Shown piece after piece: positions 57,367-64,000 of a stretch of 64,000 bases of DNA. Within the stretch, counting starts at the first letter, position 1; every line of letters begins with the position of its first letter. The DNA is from Bacillus bingmayongensis (GTDB taxonomy: Bacteria > Bacillota > Bacilli > Bacillales > Bacillaceae_G). The position numbers and the translations under genes are program-made. The stretch covers positions 186,242-250,241 of the forward strand of contig NZ_JH921520.1 in the NCBI RefSeq assembly GCF_000299035.1, given 5' to 3'. The notes beneath the pieces are model-generated. The model ran no database searches. It was not told the DNA's origin and saw only the letters and a program-made list of their open reading frames with translations.

Positions 57367-57462
57367 TATTTGACTGTGGAACATAAATAGGATGCTTTCT
57401 ATCAATCAGGATTTGCTTTTTGTTCTAATTTTGCTGAAGAGTTGTTTTCTTTTTGTCACTTA

Positions 57463-57897
57463 TTAATCTAGCTTCTTTACAATGTTTAAGCCGAAAAACA
57501 TTGTAAAGAATAGAACTCCAAACACGTAATATAGAACATAATCGACCGAGATCGTCTGTTGTTTGCCTATATACAAAATAAGGAGAATCACAAAAGCGAT
57601 AAAATGAGAAAGCCCAAAGACTTGAGCCATAAATTTTAATGTCATCTTTTCAATTCTTTCGTCCATCGTAGGTAATGGATACTGTTCGGGTTCTTTTTTC
57701 TTTTTCTTAAAGCTTTTAAATATTGCTATTAAGAATGAGAAACCTATAAAACCTCCACAAAATATAAGGACACTGTGAAGACCTTCTTTATAATTGTTGA
57801 AATTCCATCCTCCATTGGTATCAAAAAAAATTAATGTAGCTCCTACTACTAAAATGACAATATATGATAAAATATTTTTCCCGAAAAACTCTTTCAT
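57463..57897 (-). CDS. Four-helix membrane protein paired with an XRE regulator
   Basis: A 144-residue membrane protein with helices at about 8-26, 40-60, 95-112 and 120-138 and a basic loop (KSFKKKKKEPEQYPLP) between the second and third. The gene begins two bases after the stop of the XRE regulator, so they form an operon. Such membrane partner plus small Cro-like regulator pairs are common in Firmicutes. I do not recognise the family. Confidence 0.78.
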   Translation of the reverse strand: MKEFFGKNILSYIVILVVGATLIFFDTNGGWNFNNYKEGLHSVLIFCGGFIGFSFLIAIFKSFKKKKKEPEQYPLPTMDERIEKMTLKFMAQVFGLSHFIAFVILLILYIGKQQTISVDYVLYYVFGVLFFTMFFGLNIVKKLD

Positions 57898-57899
57898 GA

Positions 57900-58115
57900 T
57901 TACTCTTCCCCAGTTTTATCTAATTGAAATAAATCTTCTACTTTACAATCAAAAAACTCACATAATTTTAAGGCTAATTCTAAGCTGAGGTTGTATTTGT
58001 TCTTCTCAATGGCGATGAGGGATTGCCTGGTGATGTTAACAGCGGAAGCAAGTTGCTCTTGGGTGATGTCTCTAACAACGCGGAATTGTTTTACTTTATT
58101 TGTAACCCAATCCAC
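57900..58115 (-). CDS. Small XRE/Cro-like transcriptional regulator
   Basis: A 71-residue HTH_3 protein: KQFRVVRDITQEQLASAVNI, TRQSLIAIEKNKYNLSLELA, LKLCEFFDCKVEDLFQL. This is the short YvaN/YozG-type regulator that normally represses its own operon. GTG 58115 follows AAGGAG by five bases; the in-frame codon at 58157 has no site. A TTACA-AAA-TGTAA palindrome at 58204-58216 is a possible operator. Confidence 0.88.
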   Translation of the reverse strand: MDWVTNKVKQFRVVRDITQEQLASAVNITRQSLIAIEKNKYNLSLELALKLCEFFDCKVEDLFQLDKTGEE

Positions 58116-58465
58116 TATATCTCCTTTGTATAAATTTATTACATTTACAATAACCAATTTTAGGTAATTTATAAATATAACTTTACGAAAAGTATATAAA
58201 ACATTACAAAATGTAAAGGAAACACTACTATTGCATTGGCAATCAGTCTTTTATAATTAACCTATCATTTAGCTAACATTTTGGTTTTTGCTTAGCTTTG
58301 AGGTGGGATAAATGAGATACTCTTTAGTTTTACTCACAATAGGAGGGGTTAGAGAGTATCTTTTTATTTTGAAAATATCGAAATTGGAATTTTCTTCTTG
58401 TTAATGAGATCCCTCTTGTGATAGTTTGTAATTGTATCCGTAAGGAAAATAAAAGAGGGGATGTC
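58116..58465. other. Intergenic region upstream of the XRE gene
   Basis: A 350-bp divergent region. Besides the palindrome it contains a hairpin AGATACTCT...AGAGTATCT (about 58315-58363) followed by T residues, terminator-like but with no gene to terminate. A short TTTGAGGTGGGATAAA segment near 58297 resembles the end of a bcr1 element. Confidence 0.45.
58204..58216. promoter_or_regulatory. Palindrome, possible XRE operator
   Basis: TTACA-AAA-TGTAA, 90 bases upstream of the XRE start. Related half sites (TTACATTTACAAT near 58139) are nearby. Autoregulation is inferred. Confidence 0.3.
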
Positions 58466-58899
58466 ATGGGGAGAAAAAGTAGTAAGAAAAAACAAATAAG
58501 AAGACAGAAATATATAAAGAAAAAGCAGGAACAGAATATACCATTTCAAAAGAAGTTGGCTCTTCGTATAGAGAAAATAGCTCGATATATTATTATGATT
58601 TTATATGTGATTTTATCTATATATCTATTAGGTATATTTTATCAGTTAGAAATAACCCCTGAATTTTTGGAAGACATCTTACAAGGTATCGCTTTTTTGA
58701 TACCAATTGGTATGTTTTTTGTGTTATTTGATAAAGTATGGCCAAGCCGTGAAAGTAAAAAAGATAAGAAAAAAAGAAGAAACGGAAACGTTCTTCCTAT
58801 TCCTCTAACTCATCAAGTGGATTTGTGAACTATAGCGATAATGATTGTAGTAGTGCAAGCGATAGTGGAGGTGGAGATTGCGGAGGCGGCGGAGATTAA
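58466..58899 (+). pseudogene. Basic membrane protein with an A-tract frameshift
   Basis: The gene starts MGRKSSKKKQIRRQKYIKKK (ATG 58466 after GAGGGGATG), has two helices near residues 37-55 and 70-88, then a Lys/Arg-rich segment. In frame it stops at 58828 after HQVDL. A -1 shift in the A7 run at 58769-58775 continues instead as RKRSSYSSNSSSGFVNYSDN and a Gly/Asp/Cys-rich tail (SGGGDCGGGGD) ending at 58899, which looks like the true C-terminus. One A is probably missing, by mutation, slippage or sequencing error. Confidence 0.65.
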
Positions 58900-59141
58900 A
58901 ACTGAAAGTAATTTACTTTGAAATATTTTAGTATTTAGAATGGTTTGGGTAACTTTGAAAGAGGTTGCTAATGAAAAATAGTTTGTAAGAAATGAAAGTA
59001 TGAGAATGGAATCGTAAATTGTAGAAAGGGTACGTAGCGACGAATCTAGCAAATGAACCAGAAGAAACAGGAAAAAGATATTGATTTTGGAACGATAGGC
59101 TTTTGGGGAAAGTAGTTAATAACTAGGAGATGAGAAGAACG

Positions 59142-59474
59142 ATGGAGAAAGTGAATCTTTTAGAACTTACCAAAGATATTACAGAGCAGCACAAAAATTT
59201 TGTTGTCTCAAATATTAATAATCATTGTTTACGAATTGCTGTGTTTACGGGGGAATATGATTGGCACTTTCACTCGAATTCAGATGAGCTATTTATTGTG
59301 TTAGAGGGAGAGCTACTAATTGATTTTCAAGATAAGGATACCGTTATACTAAAACCGAACGATTCTATTTTAATTCCAGCAGGTACCGTTCACCGCACAA
59401 GGGCACTTAATCGCACTGTTAATCTTTGCTTCGAAAACTTAGATGCGGATACGGTTATTGTGGAGAATGTATGA
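59142..59474 (+). CDS. Cupin-domain protein
   Basis: A 110-residue single cupin barrel. The metal-binding motif is HFHSNSDELFIVLEGE with a later His in IPAGTVHRTRA (HxH-x4-E-x6-G, then H), so a bound metal is likely. Function unknown; such small cupins act as isomerases, dioxygenases or sensors. ATG 59142 follows AGGAGATGAG. The stop overlaps the next start (ATGA). Confidence 0.87.
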   Translation: MEKVNLLELTKDITEQHKNFVVSNINNHCLRIAVFTGEYDWHFHSNSDELFIVLEGELLIDFQDKDTVILKPNDSILIPAGTVHRTRALNRTVNLCFENLDADTVIVENV

Positions 59475-60265
59475 GAAAGTTAGCTTTAACAGAATATCAT
59501 AAGGTTCTTTCGGTTTTAGAAGAGAATAAACAGACAGCTACTTTTGCTTATGCAGTATGCACTCGAATAATAGATGGTGAAATTTTTGTAAATGAGAGAT
59601 TAACAGCAGGATTGATTATGACTGCTAATGGTATTTACTATCTGTTTGGGGATACATATGATCAGGAATTTCAATGTACTTTGATTTCTTACATTGAAAA
59701 TAATGTTTTAACAACAGAGAAACGATTCACATTATTTGTGTCTAGCATAGATTGGGAGACTATTATTGAAAATCATTTCAATGATTCTTTTCGGAAAATT
59801 CCTCGAAAAAAATTTCTATTTCAGAGGGATATCTTTGAAGATAGAAAAAGAGAATTAGATGGTTCTACATACAAGGTTATGCGGATTGATAGAAACATAA
59901 TCGGAAAAAGTACTGAATTTACGGAGCAATATTTTAAAGAGTATTGGGGATTTACAGAAGCGTTTTTGAACCATGGTTTTGGATTTTGTATTCTGCAAGA
60001 TCAAAAGGTAGTTGCTGAATGTGTTTCAATTTTTAGAGGTAATAGTTTTGCTGAAATTGATATTGCAACTCACCCAGACCATCAAGGAAAGGGACTAGCA
60101 AGATTAGTCGCAATTTATTTTATAGAGCATTGCATACAAAATGTAATCACGCCGTGCTGGGATTGTAATATAGATAACATTTCTTCACAAAAGTTAGCTA
60201 ATAAACTAGGTTTTGATCATCCGGTGGAATACGTTTTATATGTACGTAAGAAGGTAGAGGGATAA
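59471..60265 (+). CDS. GNAT-family N-acetyltransferase
   Basis: A 264-residue protein. The C-terminal GNAT core has FAEIDIATHPDHQGKGLARL (acetyl-CoA-binding Q/RxxGxG/A as HQGKGLA) and CNIDNISSQKLANKLGF. The N-terminal half resembles the lead domain of PF12746-type GNAT acetyltransferases (inference). ATG 59471 overlaps the cupin stop by four bases. Substrate unknown. Confidence 0.85.
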   Translation: MRKLALTEYHKVLSVLEENKQTATFAYAVCTRIIDGEIFVNERLTAGLIMTANGIYYLFGDTYDQEFQCTLISYIENNVLTTEKRFTLFVSSIDWETIIENHFNDSFRKIPRKKFLFQRDIFEDRKRELDGSTYKVMRIDRNIIGKSTEFTEQYFKEYWGFTEAFLNHGFGFCILQDQKVVAECVSIFRGNSFAEIDIATHPDHQGKGLARLVAIYFIEHCIQNVITPCWDCNIDNISSQKLANKLGFDHPVEYVLYVRKKVEG

Positions 60266-60268
60266 ACG

Positions 60269-60613
60269 ATGAACGTCGAATTAACAAGATTCAAAGTGAA
60301 GCCAGGAAAAAGTCAACGCGTTGATGAATGGATGAAGCTTTTAAATGATCATATGAAAGAAGTACTTTTGACATTAAACGACGAGAAAATGTATGTCGAG
60401 ACAATTTTCCGGGAAATAAGAGATGGAGAAGAATATTTGTATTGGTATTCTGTCCAAGGAGAAGGTGGGATAGCTGTCGAAGCTTCTCACCATGAAATTG
60501 ATAAAAAACATCTAGAATTTTGGTATGAATGTATTGATGAGGAAGCACCTGCTATCGATATGAAAATGGAAGTCGTTATGATTCAAGATGTTGTCAAAGA
60601 GGCCATGAAATAA
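60269..60613 (+). CDS. DUF6176-like protein
   Basis: A 114-residue protein beginning MNVELTRFKVKPGKSQRVDE, with a ferredoxin-like alpha/beta layout and DEWMKLLNDHMKEVLLTL and FWYECIDEEAP. It resembles the DUF6176 family, from memory. Start is three bases after the GNAT stop, so it is the third gene of the cupin-GNAT operon. Function unknown. Confidence 0.75.
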   Translation: MNVELTRFKVKPGKSQRVDEWMKLLNDHMKEVLLTLNDEKMYVETIFREIRDGEEYLYWYSVQGEGGIAVEASHHEIDKKHLEFWYECIDEEAPAIDMKMEVVMIQDVVKEAMK

Positions 60614-60643
60614 TAGAATAGTATTCTTTGTATGTAATGGAAG

Positions 60644-60675
60644 AAGCGCATCAAAATAGGTGCGCTTTTTTATTT
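60644..60675 (+). terminator. Terminator of the cupin-GNAT-DUF6176 operon
   Basis: AAGCGCA (60644-60650) pairs with TGCGCTT (60661-60667) and is followed by T residues. Confidence 0.75.
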
Positions 60676-60746
60676 GTAGGATTTTTTTGTAATTACTGTA
60701 TACATTTCAAGCTCTCAAACGTTGAGTGTGTAGAAGGGAGAGCAAA

Positions 60747-61121
60747 ATGAGCTATGATACGTTTGAATCATTATTAATAGAAAAATCCAAAGCTAAGAGT
60801 GGTGCGGTATTAAATGCTGTAATGGTTATAAATGTATTTGGTTTTGAAGGGAGTTATGCAAAAGCTCAAGAAAGTATTAAAAATGATTTAATGAGGAATT
60901 CAACAGAGTTTCTGGATAAAATGAAGTATTTAGCAGAGAATAGTGAGGGGATACCAAACGATTATTTTAATCAATATTATAAAGAAATTAAAAATACACC
61001 ACCAAAAGACCTACCAATCTACGGCGTAGTCGTTACAGGGAAGACAGAAAAATTACAACAGTTACAAGGAGCTTCTTATATAAAAGCAACTGTAAGAGGT
61101 GTAACAGTTGAGAAACAATAG
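60747..61121 (+). CDS. Stand-alone anti-sigma C-terminal-like domain
   Basis: A 124-residue soluble protein. The last third (DLPIYGVVVTGKTEKLQQLQ, SYIKATVRGVTVE) resembles the Sigma_reg_C domain found at the C-terminus of Bacillus anti-sigma factors, but there is no membrane helix or N-terminal sigma-binding part, and no sigma gene is adjacent. ATG 60747 follows AAGGGAG. It may be a truncated or free-standing sensor domain. Confidence 0.65.
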   Translation: MSYDTFESLLIEKSKAKSGAVLNAVMVINVFGFEGSYAKAQESIKNDLMRNSTEFLDKMKYLAENSEGIPNDYFNQYYKEIKNTPPKDLPIYGVVVTGKTEKLQQLQGASYIKATVRGVTVEKQ

Positions 61122-61184
61122 TTAATACAGATTAATTCGAATAGTTAGAAAATTTATGTTATAATATGGGAAAAGGGGGCTTAT

Positions 61185-61391
61185 ATGAAGCAAATACATG
61201 GAGCAATCTACATCTATATAACACTGTTTTTCGTTGGAGCGTCTTATTATTTAGAGCATTCATACTCGCACCCAATTTTAACTTTTTTTAGCGGGACTTG
61301 TATGGCTATCTCGATTTTTGTACACCTTTTCTCGGTTTGGATTGTGAATTTTCAAGTGAATATTAGTGAGATGAAAGAAGGCACTTTTTGA
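61185..61391 (+). CDS. Small two-helix membrane protein
   Basis: 68 residues with helices at about 6-23 and 32-55. AAAAGGGGG precedes ATG 61185. It shares a terminator with the convergent DUF2785 gene. Family not recognised. Confidence 0.65.
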   Translation: MKQIHGAIYIYITLFFVGASYYLEHSYSHPILTFFSGTCMAISIFVHLFSVWIVNFQVNISEMKEGTF

Positions 61392-61405
61392 GCGGCCTTC
61401 TTTTT
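61374..61405. terminator. Bidirectional terminator
   Basis: AAAGAAGGC (61374-61382) pairs with GCCTTCTTT (61395-61403); it overlaps the last codons of the upstream gene. Confidence 0.75.
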
Positions 61406-62237
61406 AATTGTATTGACGAAAATTTTTTAATAAGTTTTCAATCTCGACTTCTGTTTCTTTGTATATGGAAATGGTCCGTAATCGGAAGAATAAGCTTCGC
61501 AAGAACGATTTTATATTTCTGTATAAAGTTTCATAAGGGACGATAGATAATTCAGCTTTTTGAACTTGTATTTGATTTACTAAAGAATGAAGCGTCGTAA
61601 TAAATAACTTTTCATCTAAACCGTTTTTCAGCATGGCGATGATAGGAGAGACAATTCTTTCATCATCTTCATATTTGTAATAGGTTGTATGTATACCTAC
61701 TTTCTCTAATAGAGTTTGTAGTATTTCTGGGTAATATGAGGTTTCAAGCTTTGGATTTTTAACAAGTTCATCGAATGTATCTGAGACATGAGCGATACTA
61801 TGAGCCCAACCTCGATCATTAACATAACCACGGAGATCATGTTCTTGCTTCATATATAAGATTAATTTGTCTTTCGCTTCTACTATGTTAGATTCTGTTA
61901 AGAAGTTATGTTTTGTATCAGCATTTAGAATTAAAGCGATTAATAGTGTTGTAAATGAACGAGTGAATACGGCGTCCTTATCGTCAATATTTATTTTATA
62001 AAATAAATATTGCTCGCTTATACTTTGTGACAATAATTGTTGTAATTGCGTGTTTGTAATATGATCATTTGTAATGAGATGGAAAAAGGTCGTGTAGATT
62101 AATGTATCCCGTAAGTAGCCATCTGGGGTGCCGATATGCTGAAGCATTTTTGAAACTAATTTATCAATATCTATCGTGGAATCTATGGCGTAATGATTAG
62201 CTTTTATTTCTTCTAATTGTTTTTGAAGTTGTTGCAT
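61404..62237 (-). CDS. DUF2785-family protein
   Basis: A 277-residue, mostly helical cytoplasmic protein. DUF2785-type features include GTPDGYLRDTLIYTTF and RGYVNDRGWAHSIAHVSDTF. The latter recalls the repeat folds of helical hydrolase or kinase-like proteins, but no activity is known. AGGAGAG precedes the ATG. Often found in B. cereus genomes near unrelated genes. Confidence 0.8.
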   Translation of the reverse strand: MQQLQKQLEEIKANHYAIDSTIDIDKLVSKMLQHIGTPDGYLRDTLIYTTFFHLITNDHITNTQLQQLLSQSISEQYLFYKINIDDKDAVFTRSFTTLLIALILNADTKHNFLTESNIVEAKDKLILYMKQEHDLRGYVNDRGWAHSIAHVSDTFDELVKNPKLETSYYPEILQTLLEKVGIHTTYYKYEDDERIVSPIIAMLKNGLDEKLFITTLHSLVNQIQVQKAELSIVPYETLYRNIKSFLRSLFFRLRTISIYKETEVEIENLLKNFRQYN

Positions 62238-62339
62238 GCAATCTCTCCTTTTTTTTGTTTAGAAAATTCTGTATTTAAATGTTATGATAGAAACGGAGAA
62301 TACACAAGAAATAAATACCTTTTTCCAATAAACAAAACA

Positions 62340-62497
62340 TTTATTCTGCTATTCGTGGGCAGTAAGACCCCCACCTCAAAGTTCAGCGAAAGCGAAGAAG
62401 TTAGGCGGGGGATCAACTGCCCGTAAAAGCCCGATTCGTTCAACTAATAATCAGTGGGGGATGAAGAAAACCCCCACTGATTAAAGTTTCACTTTAT
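62340..62497 (+). repeat. bcr1-type repeat
   Basis: A full copy flanked by TTTAT (62340-62344 and 62493-62497). It contains TCGTGGGCAGTAAGACCCCC, GATCAACTGCCCGTAAAAGC and CCCCCACTGATTAAAGTTTC. Located between the DUF2785 and DUF3221 genes. Confidence 0.87.
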
Positions 62498-62582
62498 TGA
62501 GGAGTTCAAAAAAACGATTAAAGAGGAACGGAAATTTTAGGAATGGGATTGATTTGCGAAGTTTCTATAATGGGGGCGTGGG

Positions 62583-62987
62583 ATGAAGAGAAACACATTG
62601 ATGTTGTGTATATATGTTTTACTTGTCGTTTCTTTCGTAGTGTTAACAGCGTGTACAAGTAATGAGCAAATTGAAAATGAACCAGCGAATGTACATCAAC
62701 AAATAGAAAAAGGTGCTATGGAAGGATACGTTATGGTGAAAAATAAGACTGTATATTTCATCATGAATAAAAAATTCGAAACGATAGAAGAATTACAGAG
62801 TTATATAGATCAACACCTACATATGGACATCCCAGCAGATACGATTCTAAATTTTAACGATAAAATTGCATATGGAAAGTTAAAATCAGGATATAAAATA
62901 AAAGTATGGTCTTCTCAGATACTTGAAAGTTATCCGGCAAAAATGATTGTTAATAAGTTTGAGATAGTAGAGAAAAATGAGATTTAA
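62583..62987 (+). CDS. DUF3221-like lipoprotein
   Basis: A 134-residue lipoprotein with lipobox LTAC (Cys about residue 24) after a strongly hydrophobic leader. The mature part (GYVMVKNKTVYFIMNKKFET, YGKLKSGYKIKVWSSQILES, YPAKMIVNKFEIVEK) resembles DUF3221, an OB-like beta domain of unknown function found in Bacillus lipoproteins. ATG 62583 follows GGGGGCG. Confidence 0.8.
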   Translation: MKRNTLMLCIYVLLVVSFVVLTACTSNEQIENEPANVHQQIEKGAMEGYVMVKNKTVYFIMNKKFETIEELQSYIDQHLHMDIPADTILNFNDKIAYGKLKSGYKIKVWSSQILESYPAKMIVNKFEIVEKNEI

Positions 62988-63016
62988 AAAAGGTAGCGCA
63001 GTCACTACCTTTTTTC
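62987..63016. terminator. Bidirectional terminator before the peptidase gene
   Basis: AAAAAAGGTAG pairs with CTACCTTTTTT around the CGCAGTCA loop. Confidence 0.85.
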
Positions 63017-64000
63017 TTATTTCACAAACTGTAATTCTTTCGGGAATTTCGTTAAAATTTCTGATCCATCTTTTGTAATATAAATATCATCTTCAATACG
63101 AACGCCACCTACGTTTGGTACGTAAATACCTGGTTCAATTGTGAAGACCATACCTTCTTTTAATGATGATTCGTTGCCTTCTTTTACATCTGGATATTCG
63201 TGTACGCTAATTCCAAGCCCGTGACCAAGGCGATGCGGGAAGAATTCTCCGTAACCTGCATCTGCGATAACAGAGCGAGCAGCATTGTCGATTTCGCCAA
63301 GTGTAACACCTGGTTTGCATGATTCGACTGCTTGTAATTGGCCAGCTAATACAGTGTTGTAAATGCGTGTTTGTTCTTCTGAAATATCGCCAAATGCGAC
63401 TGTACGTGTAATGTCAGAGCAATAACCGTCAATGATTACGCCTAAGTCAAACAGTACGAAGTCACCGCGCTTCATTTTGTTTGCTCCTGGAATACCGTGT
63501 GGCAAGGCAGAATTTGAGCCTGCTAATACCATTGTGTCAAAGGACATTTTATGTATGCCTTTTTTCTTTAATTCATGCTCGATGATTGCTAATACTTCTA
63601 ATTCACTGCGATCTTCTTTAATTGCTTCTACACCAATTCCAACAGCGTAGTCTGCCATGTAAGCTGCTTGGCGTAAAATAGAAAGTTCTTTTTCGTCTTT
63701 AATTAAACGAAGTTCGCGTACTTTTTCTTCCGCAGATTTGAAAGAAGCTTTTGGGAATAATTTTGTTAATTCTTCATAGCGCTCTACATTTAAGTGTTCT
63801 TTTTCAATTGCTACTGCACTTGCATCAATGCCGCGATCTTGAATTGCTTTTGCAATCATATCCCATGGTTTGTCTGTATCAGTGAATCCGATAATTTCGT
63901 GCGCCCAGCCAGCGTTTCTAGCTTGGCCTTCTTCCATTTTAGGACAGATTAAAATTGGTTCTTTTTCTTGGAATACAAATAGACCGAGTAATCTTTCGTG
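63017..64000 (-). CDS. pepQ: Xaa-Pro aminopeptidase/dipeptidase, 5' end outside the window
   Basis: An M24-family metallopeptidase that cleaves X-Pro bonds. The C-terminal catalytic domain carries the five metal ligands: the two Asp in LFDLGVIIDGYCSDITRT, His in GHGLGISVHEYPD, and Glu in FTIEPGIYVP and GVRIEDDIYI. The creatinase-like N-terminal domain continues in frame to base 64000 (HERLLGLFVFQEKEPILICP), so the start lies beyond the window. An ATG at 63937 is internal. Confidence 0.9.
   Translation of the reverse strand, partial: HERLLGLFVFQEKEPILICPKMEEGQARNAGWAHEIIGFTDTDKPWDMIAKAIQDRGIDASAVAIEKEHLNVERYEELTKLFPKASFKSAEEKVRELRLIKDEKELSILRQAAYMADYAVGIGVEAIKEDRSELEVLAIIEHELKKKGIHKMSFDTMVLAGSNSALPHGIPGANKMKRGDFVLFDLGVIIDGYCSDITRTVAFGDISEEQTRIYNTVLAGQLQAVESCKPGVTLGEIDNAARSVIADAGYGEFFPHRLGHGLGISVHEYPDVKEGNESSLKEGMVFTIEPGIYVPNVGGVRIEDDIYITKDGSEILTKFPKELQFVK

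Noticed and set aside
59054-59116. 20-codon frame MNQKKQEKDIDFGTIGFWGK before the cupin gene
   Set aside because: No clear ribosome binding site; could be a remnant, but there is not enough evidence to call a gene.

Overview
This window is a 64-kb stretch of low-GC, Gram-positive chromosome that fits the Bacillus cereus group. The evidence is AT-rich coding sequence, strong GGAGG ribosome binding sites, an alpha/beta-type spore protein, RefZ/EzrA/YtfJ/YtxK orthologues in a gene order resembling B. subtilis ytr-ytx-acu-ack-arg, and several copies of a 155-bp dispersed repeat that matches what I know of bcr1, an element specific to the B. cereus group. No rRNA, tRNA or CRISPR array was seen.

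Layout. 1-3.4 kb: aroA (chorismate mutase-DAHP synthase), ccpA, a small membrane protein, mscL. 3.7-7.3 kb: an LPXTG surface adhesin (thioester domain plus one divergent and eight 92-residue Cna-B repeats) frameshifted by a 37-bp tandem duplication. 7.3-13.7 kb: a Gfo/Idh/MocA oxidoreductase with a nonsense codon, an ankyrin lipoprotein, a two-component system whose kinase is frameshifted near its end, a lipoprotein and an alpha/beta hydrolase. 13.8-18.9 kb: acuABC divergent from acsA (acetate activation), then a maltose acetyltransferase. 19.0-20.0 kb: a deletion scar of fused TetR/MFS remnants and a beheaded O-methyltransferase. 20.4-23.4 kb: an overlapping membrane protein-ECF sigma-small membrane protein cassette and T-box-controlled tyrS. 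23.5-25.1 kb: a dead IS3-like remnant and two phage-type small genes. 25.4-35.7 kb: rpsD, megL, fRMsr, refZ, EamA exporter/LysR pair, ezrA, nifZ-thiI, SASP. 35.9-45.3 kb: acyl-CoA ligase, VOC protein, amidohydrolase, NAD kinase, ytfI-ytfJ, tpx, ytxK, ackA. 45.3-46.9 kb: an IS1182-family element inserted in the ackA terminator. 46.9-50.7 kb: Nudix, EcsC, YitT-like protein with a long modular leader, small proteins. 50.9-57.3 kb: argGH with ArgR boxes, PhnA-like protein, stress protein, SDR, ald. 57.5-64 kb: XRE/membrane pair, a homopolymer-frameshifted membrane protein, a cupin-GNAT-DUF6176 operon, small hypotheticals, DUF2785, DUF3221 lipoprotein, and the 3' part of a pepQ-type aminopeptidase.

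The carbon-overflow theme is coherent: CcpA, AckA, AcsA and its Acu regulators, and Ald all lie here, with cre-like palindromes at acsA, ackA (imperfect) and ald. Accessory content is light: one intact-looking IS, one IS relic, five bcr1 copies and several broken genes. The least explained structure is the 450-bp leader upstream of the YitT-like gene (48.97-49.40 kb). It repeats a conserved core of about 56 nt three times between hairpins whose stem sequences differ but still pair.
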